From positions 124,001 through 188,000 of the forward strand of contig NZ_JAGEVF010000005.1 in NCBI RefSeq assembly GCF_017581965.1: a DNA stretch of 64,000 nucleotides, given 5' to 3'. Within the stretch, counting starts at the first letter, position 1. The number at the start of each line of letters is the position of its first letter. Shown here one piece after another: positions 45,830 to 54,405 of the stretch. The notes under the pieces were generated by a model. It had not been told where the DNA came from. It saw only the letters and a list, made by a program, of their open reading frames with translations, and ran no database searches. Source of the stretch: Winogradskyella pelagia. Lineage in GTDB: Bacteria > Bacteroidota > Bacteroidia > Flavobacteriales > Flavobacteriaceae. The position numbers and the translations under genes were made by a program.

Positions 45830-45939
45830 TCATTAAATAATGGCAAACAGTTTTGTGGTGCCTTGCGCTGGTTTAGGCTGCAGACGACCAGTAGCAAGTC
45901 GCTACAAAAACTAAAGTAAAACCACAAAACACAAGTCTT
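45830..45939 (+). promoter_or_regulatory. Strongly folding 5' leader
   Basis: GTTTTGTGGT (45850-45859) is the exact reverse complement of ACCACAAAAC (45921-45930), which ends nine bases before the ATG. Inside, CTTGC/GCAAG (45862/45894) and CTGGT/ACCAG (45868/45887) continue the helix, while GTAGC/GCTAC (45891/45901) can pair instead of GCAAG. Two mutually exclusive folds next to a start codon suggest a regulated leader. It does not match a riboswitch class I know. Confidence 0.5.
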
Positions 45940-46875
45940 ATGAAAACACAATTCAAAATTTACAGCCTTTTTATGGTATTCTTACTCATTGCTATGTCAT
46001 GCAGTGATGACGGTGATAGCTTTACACCGAGCGCTTCGGATATCATGGTTAACATTGACGAAAACCCCAATAATGGTCAGTCTATTGGTACGGTAGCTAC
46101 TAATTTAACCGGCACCTTAGTCTATAGCATTTCATCTCAAAATCCAGCAAATGCATTTGCCATTAATAGTAGCACAGGTGAAATCACTATTAATGACTCC
46201 TCAAAATTTAACTACGAGGAGACCGTCACATTAGAAGCTATTATATCAGTTACCAATTCAGAACAAAATGCCACATCAACGGTAAGTGTTACTTTGAATG
46301 ATATAGATGATATATGGTATTTCCTTAGTTCATCGCGAGATGCTTATTTGACTGCAGAAAATGATACCTGGATAACAGTTACAGAAAACGAGTACAACCA
46401 ACTATCAGAAAATTTGATGCAAATCACCAAGAACGGGACATCTGATGACGAATTTAACACCAATTCTACGTTTTCTAACGGTAGTGGTAATTACACATGG
46501 TTTAACGACAATGGTAGAACCATACCCTCAAGCAGTTATCTCATTGCGTTTAAGCTAAATTCATGGAGTAATAACGCTGCGAGTACGCAAGTAAAGATTT
46601 CTACTAGTGAATCTACTGGTCCTTACATGGCTATGGGTTCGGTCTTACCCGAATACAATTCTGGCAACCGCTACTTCGTGTATAAAGGTGCCAATTCAGC
46701 TACTCCAAATGAATCGTATATAAGTGTATTTGCATCAGTTGCTATAGGTGCTAAATCACTCTCAAGCTCTATATATAGGTACGCCAATGGAAATTCGGAT
46801 GTTTTGACCAATGCTGATGGTGGCTTTGTAATTCTTTATCAAGGCTTAAGCACAACAGTAAAACAATGGGACTAA
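45940..46875 (+). CDS. Cadherin-like-domain lipoprotein
   Basis: 311 residues. The lipobox is LIAMSCSDDGD (Cys about 21), and the acidic residues after it fit surface export. A cadherin-like repeat spans about 32-125 (NIDENPNNGQSIGTVATNL, then FAINSSTGEITIND and VSVTLNDIDD). The remainder (about 126-311) is a beta-rich domain with many Asn, Ser and aromatic residues and no recognised family. It follows the TPR-HTH regulator by 226 bp that hold paired operator-like repeats, a -7 element and a folded leader, so it is probably a regulated surface protein. Confidence 0.85.
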   Translation: MKTQFKIYSLFMVFLLIAMSCSDDGDSFTPSASDIMVNIDENPNNGQSIGTVATNLTGTLVYSISSQNPANAFAINSSTGEITINDSSKFNYEETVTLEAIISVTNSEQNATSTVSVTLNDIDDIWYFLSSSRDAYLTAENDTWITVTENEYNQLSENLMQITKNGTSDDEFNTNSTFSNGSGNYTWFNDNGRTIPSSSYLIAFKLNSWSNNAASTQVKISTSESTGPYMAMGSVLPEYNSGNRYFVYKGANSATPNESYISVFASVAIGAKSLSSSIYRYANGNSDVLTNADGGFVILYQGLSTTVKQWD

Positions 46876-46910
46876 TTTTAATTATTAAGTTATGCAGTTG
46901 GTTAATTAAG

Positions 46911-46935
46911 AGCAGGCGAAAGCCTGCTTTTTTTT
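46911..46935 (+). terminator. Intrinsic terminator after the cadherin-like lipoprotein gene
   Basis: AGCAGGC-GAAA-GCCTGCT followed by a long T run. It lies at the very end of rimO as well, which reads in from the other strand. Confidence 0.85.
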
Positions 46936-48238
46936 AAGATACTACCTCGCCATAAAGGTCAAAATCCTCAGCCTCTATTATTTTAACTGTGGTAAACTCA
47001 CCAGTTTTTACATAGGTTTGACTAGCATCGATTAAAACCTCATTATCCACATCTGGGGAATCAAACTCCGTACGCCCTACAAAATAATTACCCTCTTTTC
47101 GGTCTATTACTACCTTAAAGGTCTGCCCTATTTTTTGTTGATTCAATTCCCACGAAATCTGTGACTGAATTTCCATAATTTCATTCGCGCGCTGCATTTT
47201 TACATCTTCAGGAACATCGTCTTCTAGGTTGTAGGCATGTGTGTTTTCCTCATGTGAATATGTAAAGCAACCCAAACGTTCGAAGCGCATGTCCTTTACC
47301 CAATTTTTAAGAATTTGGAAATCTTCTTCCGTCTCGCCAGGATACCCAACAATAAGTGTTGTCCTGATAGTCATTTCCGGGACTTTTGCTCTAAAATCTT
47401 TAAGTAATTTTGTGGTTTTTTCTTTTGTGGTTCCACGACGCATACTTTTTAAAATAGCGTCAGAGATATGTTGCAATGGTATATCTAAATAATTGCAAAC
47501 CTTTGGCTCGCGTTTCATCACATCCAAAACATCCATTGGAAAACCTGTTGGGAAGGCATAATGCAAACGAATCCATTCAATGCCATCAACTTTCACTAAA
47601 TGCTCCAGAAGTTCAGCAAGGTTTCGTTTTTTATACAGATCTAAACCATAATAGGTCAAATCTTGGGCTATAAGAATCAATTCCTTAACACCATTAACTG
47701 CTAAGTTCTTAGCCTCAGTGACAATGTCTTCTATAGGTGTACTCTTATGTTTGCCACGCATTAAGGGTATAGCACAAAAACTGCATGGTCTATCACAACC
47801 TTCAGCTATCTTTAAATAGGCATAGTTTTTTGGTGTTGTCGTTAAGCGTTCTCCAATTAACTCATGCTTATAATCAGCACCTAGTGCCTTTAACAAACTT
47901 GGGAGCTCAGTAGTACCAAAGTACTGATCAACGTTCGGAATTTCTTTTTGTAAATCTGGTTTATACCTTTCACTAAGACACCCTGTAACAAAAACTTTAT
48001 CGACCTCGCCATCTTCCTTTTTTTGCATGTAATGCAAAATGGTGTTCACACTTTCTTCTTTGGCATTATTAATAAATCCACAGGTATTGATAACCACAAC
48101 ATTACCTTCTTGCTCATGTACGACGTCTTTTCCACTGGCCTTGAGTTGACCCATTAACACTTCACTATCGTAAACGTTCTTACTACATCCTAGGGTTACG
48201 ACGTTAATCCTGTTCTTCTTAAGTGTTTTTGTTCTCAT
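46934..48238 (-). CDS. rimO: Ribosomal protein S12 methylthiotransferase RimO
   Basis: 434 residues from ATG at 48238, chosen because NVVTLGCSKNVYDSE should start near the N-terminus; an in-frame upstream start adds ten atypical residues. The UPF0004 domain has its three Cys, the radical-SAM cluster is in EGCDRPCSFCAIPLMRG (CxxxCxxC), and a TRAM domain closes the protein (LIDASQTYVKTGEFTTVKII). It methylthiolates an Asp of ribosomal protein S12. In many Bacteroidetes it follows ftsY directly. Here an amidase and a hydrolase gene intervene. Confidence 0.95.
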   Translation of the reverse strand: MRTKTLKKNRINVVTLGCSKNVYDSEVLMGQLKASGKDVVHEQEGNVVVINTCGFINNAKEESVNTILHYMQKKEDGEVDKVFVTGCLSERYKPDLQKEIPNVDQYFGTTELPSLLKALGADYKHELIGERLTTTPKNYAYLKIAEGCDRPCSFCAIPLMRGKHKSTPIEDIVTEAKNLAVNGVKELILIAQDLTYYGLDLYKKRNLAELLEHLVKVDGIEWIRLHYAFPTGFPMDVLDVMKREPKVCNYLDIPLQHISDAILKSMRRGTTKEKTTKLLKDFRAKVPEMTIRTTLIVGYPGETEEDFQILKNWVKDMRFERLGCFTYSHEENTHAYNLEDDVPEDVKMQRANEIMEIQSQISWELNQQKIGQTFKVVIDRKEGNYFVGRTEFDSPDVDNEVLIDASQTYVKTGEFTTVKIIEAEDFDLYGEVVS

Positions 48239-48257
48239 GCTTCTTTCGGTCAGTTGG

Positions 48258-48265
48258 CAAAGATA
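48258..48265 (-). promoter_or_regulatory. Putative -7 promoter element for rimO
   Basis: Minus strand TATCTTTGCC, an exact TAnnTTTG match 20 bp before the rimO ATG. Confidence 0.4.
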
Positions 48266-48361
48266 CACAATGAATAATGATTTACGATTGTAGTTTTACA
48301 ATTGCTATATTCAGGTTTTAAACCTTTCATATATTTATGTGTCTAAAGTTAAATACTGTTT

Positions 48362-49450
48362 ATGAAGTTTATTAGATATACATTCATCATTTTATTTGTG
48401 GGTTTTATAATTGCATGTTCAAATTCCGACGATTCTTCAGATGGTGAAAACCCTCAAAATGAAGAGCTATACTTTCCGCCTTTAAATTCTGATATGTGGG
48501 AAACCAAAGCGATTTCTGATCTCAATTGGAATGCAGCTGCTTTACAACCTCTTTTAGATTTTCTTGAGGATAGCAATACTAAATCCTTCATCATTTTACA
48601 TAATGGTAGAATTATAAATGAATCCTACTTTAATGGCACAACTGCATCTTCTAATAATCCATGGTTTTCAGCTGGAAAAACGTTGACGGCATTTATGGTT
48701 GGGGTGGCTCAAGAAGATGGTTTATTAGATATTAATGATTCGTCTTCAAATTATTTAGGAAATGGCTGGACGAATTTAACCTCTGAGCAAGAAAATGCTA
48801 TTACAGTGAGAAATCACATAACTATGACTACAGGATTAGACTATAATGTTGACTTTACATGCACAGATGCTAACTGCCTTAGCTACTTAAACGAACCTAG
48901 CACATATTGGTACTATCATAACGCACCTTATACACTAACACAATCCATTATTTCTGGTGCATTAAATTCTGATTTCAATTCTTATTTCAATTTAAAGCTT
49001 AAAGACAAAATAGGCATGCAAGGGTCATGGGTTTCTGTTGGGTATAATAAATTCTATTTCAGTAACGCTCGTAGCATGGCTCGTTTTGGATTGCTTTGTC
49101 TTAATAGAGGAATTTGGAATGAAGACATCGTTCTTGGCGACACCAACTATTTTGAAGACATGACAAAAACCTCGCAGAACTTAAATCTTGCCTATGGCTA
49201 TTTATGGTGGTTAAACGGAAAATCTTCATACAAATTACCATCATCAGAAGATGTATTTACAGGAAAACTAATACCTAATGCTCCTGATGATTTAATCGCT
49301 GGCTTAGGTGCGATTGATCAAAAATTATATGTTATACCAAGCAAAAAGTTGGTGGTCATACGCATGGGAAATGATGGTGGATCCGGTGAATTAGGACCGT
49401 CTGGTTACGATAATTTACTTTGGGAAAAAATAAACTCCCTAATCAATTAA
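48362..49450 (+). CDS. Serine hydrolase of the beta-lactamase/PBP superfamily, lipoprotein
   Basis: 362 residues. The lipobox is FIIACSNSDDSSD (Cys about 19). The catalytic SxxK is in NPWFSAGKTLTAFMVG, and YNK near residue 220 (SVGYNKFYFSNARSMARFG) fits the YxN region. Proteins of this type include class C beta-lactamases, esterases and peptidases; the actual substrate is unknown. The 3' end overlaps that of the amidase gene by 4 bp (convergent). Confidence 0.86.
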   Translation: MKFIRYTFIILFVGFIIACSNSDDSSDGENPQNEELYFPPLNSDMWETKAISDLNWNAAALQPLLDFLEDSNTKSFIILHNGRIINESYFNGTTASSNNPWFSAGKTLTAFMVGVAQEDGLLDINDSSSNYLGNGWTNLTSEQENAITVRNHITMTTGLDYNVDFTCTDANCLSYLNEPSTYWYYHNAPYTLTQSIISGALNSDFNSYFNLKLKDKIGMQGSWVSVGYNKFYFSNARSMARFGLLCLNRGIWNEDIVLGDTNYFEDMTKTSQNLNLAYGYLWWLNGKSSYKLPSSEDVFTGKLIPNAPDDLIAGLGAIDQKLYVIPSKKLVVIRMGNDGGSGELGPSGYDNLLWEKINSLIN

Positions 49451-51153
49451 TTATAGCCCTTCGGAGGAACTCGCATTTTTGAAGCTTGTTCATAAACATA
49501 AGCCCATTCTAAAAGTTGTTTTTCTTGGAGACGCCTACCTATAAAAGTTAAACCTTTCGGTATGCCCTCCTTGGTGTATCCCATTGGAACAGTAAGTGCT
49601 GGATATTCCGCTACGGCAGCTTGGCCCGCATGATAATTATTAATAGATAAAAAGCCATCTATTTTTTGAGCATCAAATGGTGTATCGAAATAGAGCTTTC
49701 CATTAGTCTTAAGTGTATCTTTAATACGCTCTAAAAAAGTATCATCTCCTTTATCGTCAACAATACCTTTAAAAAGGGCCTGCCCATATGGCATTGCTAA
49801 AGCAGAGTCTGCTTCATTAAAGGCCATTACATCGGCAACTGTCCTTAGTTCAATTGTTTTATCAGCATAGTTTTCCATATATAATGGCAAATCTTTACGC
49901 ATATCTAAATTCAAAAGATTTATAAAATTCGGCAGGCTAACGCGCTCATCTTCAATTTCTACAATTTCAGCACCTTGTTGTTTTAAGACTTCGAGTGCAT
50001 TTACAAACAAGCTATCCTCCAAGAAACGTTTAGGAGCACCGAAGCGTTTACCTTCCAAACTAGCCATTTTTATTTTTTTTGTGTAAAAGCCAGATTCCCA
50101 AATAACCATAAAGGCCTTACTATCTGTTGTATCCTCGCCAAAAATAGCATCTAGCACTATAGCATTATCTATGACGGTACGAGTAATAGGACCAGCTGTA
50201 TCGAGTGTTGATGAAATAGGAACAATACCGCTCCGACTCACTAAACCAATGGTTGGTTTAAGTCCCACTACCGAATTTTGGCTTGCAGGCGATAGAATAG
50301 AACCAGATGTTTCACTTCCAATGGTAGCTGCAGCAAAATTAGCTGCAGCAGAAACGCCACTACCAGAACTAGAGCCACCTGTATCTATAGTTCTGCGACC
50401 ATACGGATTCAAAGTTTGCCCTCCAATAGCAGAATAGCCACTTGGACACTCACCGCAAAAGAAATAAGCCCATTCGCTTAAATTAGCCTTACCTAAGATT
50501 AAGGCTCCCTTTGATCTTAATTGATTAACAATAAAGGCGTCTTCAGTTTTATTGTCTTTTAAAGCTAAAGCTCCTGCCGTTGTGGGTAAATCTTCCGTGT
50601 TAATATTATCCTTTAATAAAATTGGCATCCCATAAACCGTATAAGCTAAGCTATCCACATCAGCACCTTCATTGAACGCTAAAGCTTTATCCCTTGCCCG
50701 AGCTTCTTTAATTACGTTCGGATTAACTGATATCACAGAATTAAGTGATAGGTCGTTTTCTCTATCATACTTACGTATGCGATAGAGATAAAACTTGGTC
50801 AATTCTTCATAAGAAAATTTACCATCTGTAATGTTACTCTGTATTGTTGGAATATCTTGTTCAAGAACCATCGGTGCTATTCGACTATAATCCGCATCTG
50901 AGAAATCTTCCATTTGAGGACTTACATCGGCCCAAAGTTCTGCCTTAGTGATAACCTTTGAATCTAATACTAAGAATTCTCTAAAATCTTTTGCAGAGAT
51001 AGCTTCAAGGTCATCGTCGTCCGAAGAAACTTCAACTTCTGTATTGTCAATTTCAATTTTTTGGGTTTCAGTAGGAGTTTCTGTTGTAGTTTGTTTGTCG
51101 TTTTTACATGAAAAGATTAAAAGGAAGACTAGAAAAAAGAAAGTATAGCGCAT
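49447..51153 (-). CDS. Amidase-signature family enzyme, lipoprotein
   Basis: 568 residues. The signal ends in a lipobox (LVFLLIFSCKNDKQ, Cys about 16). The amidase signature is clear: the catalytic Lys in GMPILLKDNINTED, the first Ser in GGSSSGSGVSAAANFA and the nucleophile Ser in GSETSGSILSPA. Similar secreted amidases act on amides or peptide-like compounds, whereas GatA homologues lack the lipoprotein signal. The long acidic linker after Cys (about 17-55) fits surface or periplasmic anchoring. Confidence 0.92.
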   Translation of the reverse strand: MRYTFFFLVFLLIFSCKNDKQTTTETPTETQKIEIDNTEVEVSSDDDDLEAISAKDFREFLVLDSKVITKAELWADVSPQMEDFSDADYSRIAPMVLEQDIPTIQSNITDGKFSYEELTKFYLYRIRKYDRENDLSLNSVISVNPNVIKEARARDKALAFNEGADVDSLAYTVYGMPILLKDNINTEDLPTTAGALALKDNKTEDAFIVNQLRSKGALILGKANLSEWAYFFCGECPSGYSAIGGQTLNPYGRRTIDTGGSSSGSGVSAAANFAAATIGSETSGSILSPASQNSVVGLKPTIGLVSRSGIVPISSTLDTAGPITRTVIDNAIVLDAIFGEDTTDSKAFMVIWESGFYTKKIKMASLEGKRFGAPKRFLEDSLFVNALEVLKQQGAEIVEIEDERVSLPNFINLLNLDMRKDLPLYMENYADKTIELRTVADVMAFNEADSALAMPYGQALFKGIVDDKGDDTFLERIKDTLKTNGKLYFDTPFDAQKIDGFLSINNYHAGQAAVAEYPALTVPMGYTKEGIPKGLTFIGRRLQEKQLLEWAYVYEQASKMRVPPKGYN

Positions 51154-51246
51154 GGTTAGTATTTTGCATAAAAATACAAAATGCGACTAGTTAATTAAAA
51201 ATAGACCTTGAAGAAATTAATATAATTCTGAGAGAAAGGCTTGTAA

Positions 51247-52200
51247 TTACTTAAAAAAGGAATCTACAAACTCGTATTTATTAAAGACTTGTAAATCTTC
51301 AATACCTTCACCTACCCCGATATATTTAACAGGAATTTGAAACTGATCACTAATACCAATGACAACACCTCCTTTGGCAGTACCATCGAGCTTTGTTACC
51401 GCTAAAGATGAAACCTCTGTGGCAGCAGTAAATTGCTTGGCCTGCTCAAATGCATTTTGACCAGTTGAACCATCTAAGACTAAAAGTACGTCGTGCGGCG
51501 CATCTTCAACTACTTTTTGCATCACTCGTTTAACCTTGGTTAACTCATTCATTAAGTTGACCTTATTATGTAACCTCCCTGCAGTATCGATGATAACAAC
51601 ATCAGCATTTTGGGTAACTGCACTCTGCAAGGTGTCATAAGCTACGGAAGCTGGATCGCTACCCATACTTTGCTTTACAATTGGCACATCAACGCGGTCT
51701 GCCCATACCTGTAACTGGTCTATTGCAGCAGCCCTAAACGTATCAGCTGCACCAAGTACAACTTTGAGTCCTCGTTTTTTAAATTGATAGGCCAGTTTCC
51801 CAATAGTAGTTGTTTTCCCAACACCATTTACACCTACAACCATCATTACATAAGGTTTATTGCCATCTGGAATATTAAACTCTGTAGCTTCGCCAGAATT
51901 AGTCTCTGAGAGCAATGCCGCTATCTCTTCCCTTAAAATTTGATTTAACTCGGATGTGCCCAAATACTTATCTCTTGACACCCGTTCTTCAATGCGCTCA
52001 ATTACTTTTAAAGTTGTATTGACGCCAACATCACTTGTAACTAAAACCTCTTCTAGATTATCTAAGACATCATCATCTACTTTAGACTTCCCAGCAACCG
52101 CTTTGTTAAGTTTTGTAAAAAAGGAGGTTTTTGATTTCTCTAAGCCTTTATCTAAGGTCTCTTTCTTTTCTGAGGTGAATATTTTCTTAAAAAAACTCAT
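51247..52200 (-). CDS. ftsY: Signal recognition particle receptor FtsY
   Basis: 317 residues from ATG at 52200. The start was chosen because MSFFKKIFTSEKKE is the usual short N-terminus; an in-frame upstream start would prefix 13 basic residues. The NG domain shows GVNGVGKTTTIGKLA (G1), DTFRAAA, DTAGR and TKLDGTAKGG. It docks SRP-ribosome complexes at the membrane. The terminator at 52284 separates it from the DUF4295 gene, and it has its own -7 element just downstream of that terminator. Confidence 0.96.
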   Translation of the reverse strand: MSFFKKIFTSEKKETLDKGLEKSKTSFFTKLNKAVAGKSKVDDDVLDNLEEVLVTSDVGVNTTLKVIERIEERVSRDKYLGTSELNQILREEIAALLSETNSGEATEFNIPDGNKPYVMMVVGVNGVGKTTTIGKLAYQFKKRGLKVVLGAADTFRAAAIDQLQVWADRVDVPIVKQSMGSDPASVAYDTLQSAVTQNADVVIIDTAGRLHNKVNLMNELTKVKRVMQKVVEDAPHDVLLVLDGSTGQNAFEQAKQFTAATEVSSLAVTKLDGTAKGGVVIGISDQFQIPVKYIGVGEGIEDLQVFNKYEFVDSFFK

Positions 52201-52270
52201 GTATTTCTTTTTCTTTAAGTGAGCAATAACCTTGCCCAACAGAGAACCTGCTACGTTGTCAGGTTGAAGT

Positions 52271-52278
52271 CAAAAATA
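52271..52278 (-). promoter_or_regulatory. Putative -7 promoter element for ftsY
   Basis: Minus strand TATTTTTG, an exact TAnnTTTG match, placed right after the terminator of the preceding ribosomal genes and about 70 bp before the ftsY ATG. Confidence 0.4.
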
Positions 52279-52283
52279 AGCAT

Positions 52284-52312
52284 AAAAAAACTGCTTTCAA
52301 ACGAAAGCAGTT
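52284..52312 (-). terminator. Intrinsic terminator after the rpmB-rpmG-DUF4295 operon
   Basis: On the minus strand AACTGCTTTC, a four-base loop and GAAAGCAGTT, then a run of T. Ten-pair perfect stem. Confidence 0.8.
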
Positions 52313-52339
52313 GATATCACTTTTACCTCTGTTCCGAGT

Positions 52340-52492
52340 TTATTTCTTACTTAACCAATCATTCACAAATTCAGGTGCCATAACTGATTCAACGAACATA
52401 TACGCTCCTGTCTTAGGAGATTTCACCATCTTAATGGCTTTAGTCAAACGCTTAGAGCCTGTCTGTAATGATGCTACTGATTTCTTTGCCAT
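52340..52492 (-). CDS. DUF4295 family small basic protein
   Basis: 50 residues, MAKKSVASLQTGSKRLTKAI and so on to VNDWLSKK. Too short for many gene finders. The sequence, size and place directly after rpmG match the DUF4295 family, which is restricted to Bacteroidetes and always seen with ribosomal protein genes. It is very basic in its first half, so a ribosome-associated or RNA-binding role is likely (inference). The gap to rpmG is 50 bp. Confidence 0.92.
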   Translation of the reverse strand: MAKKSVASLQTGSKRLTKAIKMVKSPKTGAYMFVESVMAPEFVNDWLSKK

Positions 52493-52542
52493 ACCTCTTT
52501 AGAGTTATTTGACATTTTCACTTCTGTGAAAATCTCTTATTA

Positions 52543-52725
52543 TTATTTGATTTCTTTATGAACCGTCATACGCTTAAGAATGGGATTAAATTTCTTAATC
52601 TCCATACGGTCTGGCGTGTTCTTTTTGTTTTTGGTTGTAATATATCTTGATGTTCCTGGCATACCTGACGCCTTGTGCTCGGTACACTCTAAGATTACTT
52701 GAATTCTATTTCCTTTCTTTGCCAT
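52543..52725 (-). CDS. rpmG: 50S ribosomal protein L33
   Basis: 60 residues. [20 protein letters not shown], then [20 protein letters not shown] and [15 protein letters not shown] are typical of L33. The zinc-binding Cys pairs of some bacterial L33 proteins are absent, so this is the non-zinc type. It lies 23 bp after rpmB. Confidence 0.96.
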   Translation of the reverse strand: MAKKGNRIQVILECTEHKASGMPGTSRYITTKNKKNTPDRMEIKKFNPILKRMTVHKEIK

Positions 52726-52748
52726 TGTTATTTGACTTTAGCGTATTT

Positions 52749-52985
52749 TTATTTGTAAAATCCTTTAGCCCTTGCCGTTTTCAATGCAGCAGCGATACCA
52801 ATTTTGTTAATTGTTTTTAATGCAGCCGCAGAAACCTTCAATGTTACCCACTTATCTTCCTCAGGGATGTAGAAACGCTTTTTAATCAAATTCGCATTAA
52901 ACTTGCGTTTTGTTTTATTCATGGCGTGAGATACGTTGTTCCCTACCATTGCTTTTTTCCCTGTAAGTTCACAAACTCTAGACAT
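52749..52985 (-). CDS. rpmB: 50S ribosomal protein L28
   Basis: 78 residues. [20 protein letters not shown], then [20 protein letters not shown] and the [10 protein letters not shown] segment are the standard L28 features. Head of the rpmB-rpmG-DUF4295 operon, with a TAAATTTGCAC element 40 bp upstream. Confidence 0.97.
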   Translation of the reverse strand: MSRVCELTGKKAMVGNNVSHAMNKTKRKFNANLIKKRFYIPEEDKWVTLKVSAAALKTINKIGIAAALKTARAKGFYK

Positions 52986-53024
52986 TCTTCTTAATCTTTA
53001 GGTACGTTATTCAAAAACCGGGTG

Positions 53025-53032
53025 CAAATTTA
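53025..53032 (-). promoter_or_regulatory. Putative -7 promoter element for rpmB
   Basis: Minus strand TAAATTTGCAC, an exact TAnnTTTG match with the same three following bases as at mnmA, 40 bp before the rpmB ATG. Confidence 0.5.
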
Positions 53033-53064
53033 GTAAATCTTTATCTTTCAACAAACTTAAAGTC

Positions 53065-54312
53065 TTACTTTTTTGAAATTTCTTTAAGCAGCATTTCAAA
53101 GGCCTTGTTTGTCGCTTTCATAATGACCTTCTCCCTATGATTACTAAAATTAAATACTTCAGAATATACTCCTTGTTCAGAAGCAATTGCTATCCATACC
53201 GTTCCTACTTCTGCATCTGAATCTCCCTTATCCGGACCAGCATTCCCAGTTGTACTTATAGCATAATCTGTTTTAAAAAGGCTTCTGGCATTTGAAGCCA
53301 TAGCCTCAGCGACAGCTTTACTGACTACAGAATGCTCTTGGATTAAAGATTTTGAAATGGAAAGCACATTTATTTTGGCCTCCGTGGCATAAGACACTAT
53401 ACTACCTTTAAAATACTTAGAAGCTCCAGGTATAGACGTAAATGCCTGTGCTATTCGTCCTCCCGTACAACTCTCTGCAATAGATAAAGTCTTCCCCTTT
53501 TCTGTTAACAACAACCCTATTATACCCTCAATTGGATTATCCTCTTCAAAACCAACAAAAATATCTTCGACAAATGGTAGCAAACTATTCACTTTCTCAA
53601 TTATCGTGCTTTCCACCAAGGTTTTATCTTGGTGCTTAGCCGATAGTCTTAAACGAACTCGACCTAAACTGGGCAAGTATGCAAGCTTAACAAATGAAGG
53701 GAGGTTATCTTCAAATTCTTCTATACGGCCAGCAATTGCACTTTCTCCCAAACCATAGGTCAAAAGTGTTTTATGCTTTATATATGGGAAACGATACTTT
53801 TCTCGAAGTCTAGGAAACACCTCGTCCTTAATTAGGGCCTTCATCTCGTATGGGACACCAGGAAGGGATATAAATGTCTTTCCATTCTTCTCCATCCACA
53901 TTCCAGGTGCAGTACCATATTTATTCTTTAAAACAGTAGATTTAGAAGGCACTAAGGCTTGATGCCTGTTAATATCTGAAATTGGTGTTTTTATGTATTT
54001 ATCGAACAAAAATTCTACATGGGCCAAAACATTTTTGTCCTCTACCAATTCATCATCAAAATATTCGCAAAGTGTATTTTTTGTGATATCGTCTTTAGTC
54101 GGCCCTAAACCACCTGTAAGAACAATAATATCTGCATTGTCCTCAGCCTCTTTAAGGGCTTTAAGGATGTGTTCTTTATCATCTTGAACAGAGGTGATTT
54201 GATAAACCGAAATCCCAATTTTATTGAATTGCTTACTTAAAAACGCCGAATTTGTATCTACAATTTGGCCAATAAGAATCTCATCGCCAATGGTTATGAT
54301 TTCTGCTGTCAA
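53065..54312 (-). CDS. cinA: CinA family nicotinamide-nucleotide amidohydrolase / competence-damage protein
   Basis: 415 residues, the full two-domain form. The N-terminal molybdopterin-binding-like (COG1058) domain shows IITIGDEILIGQIVDTNSAF and VLTGGLGPTKDD. The C-terminal CinA domain (about 255-412) contains IAESCTGGRIAQAFTSIPGA and STTGNAGPDKGD. The C-terminal part deamidates NMN in other bacteria, and the N-terminal part hydrolyses ADP-ribose. The TAnnTTTG element lies 27 bp upstream. Confidence 0.94.
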   Translation of the reverse strand: MTAEIITIGDEILIGQIVDTNSAFLSKQFNKIGISVYQITSVQDDKEHILKALKEAEDNADIIVLTGGLGPTKDDITKNTLCEYFDDELVEDKNVLAHVEFLFDKYIKTPISDINRHQALVPSKSTVLKNKYGTAPGMWMEKNGKTFISLPGVPYEMKALIKDEVFPRLREKYRFPYIKHKTLLTYGLGESAIAGRIEEFEDNLPSFVKLAYLPSLGRVRLRLSAKHQDKTLVESTIIEKVNSLLPFVEDIFVGFEEDNPIEGIIGLLLTEKGKTLSIAESCTGGRIAQAFTSIPGASKYFKGSIVSYATEAKINVLSISKSLIQEHSVVSKAVAEAMASNARSLFKTDYAISTTGNAGPDKGDSDAEVGTVWIAIASEQGVYSEVFNFSNHREKVIMKATNKAFEMLLKEISKK

Positions 54313-54338
54313 AATATAAATTGATTAAGTTTTCAGAA

Positions 54339-54346
54339 CAAAAGTA
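54339..54346 (-). promoter_or_regulatory. Putative -7 promoter element for cinA
   Basis: Minus strand TACTTTTG, an exact TAnnTTTG match 27 bp before the cinA ATG. Confidence 0.4.
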
Positions 54347-54405
54347 AAGCTATTTGGGGGTAAATTGATTAATTTTAAAAAACCTTTAAAAGAATTAAAT
54401 CATCT

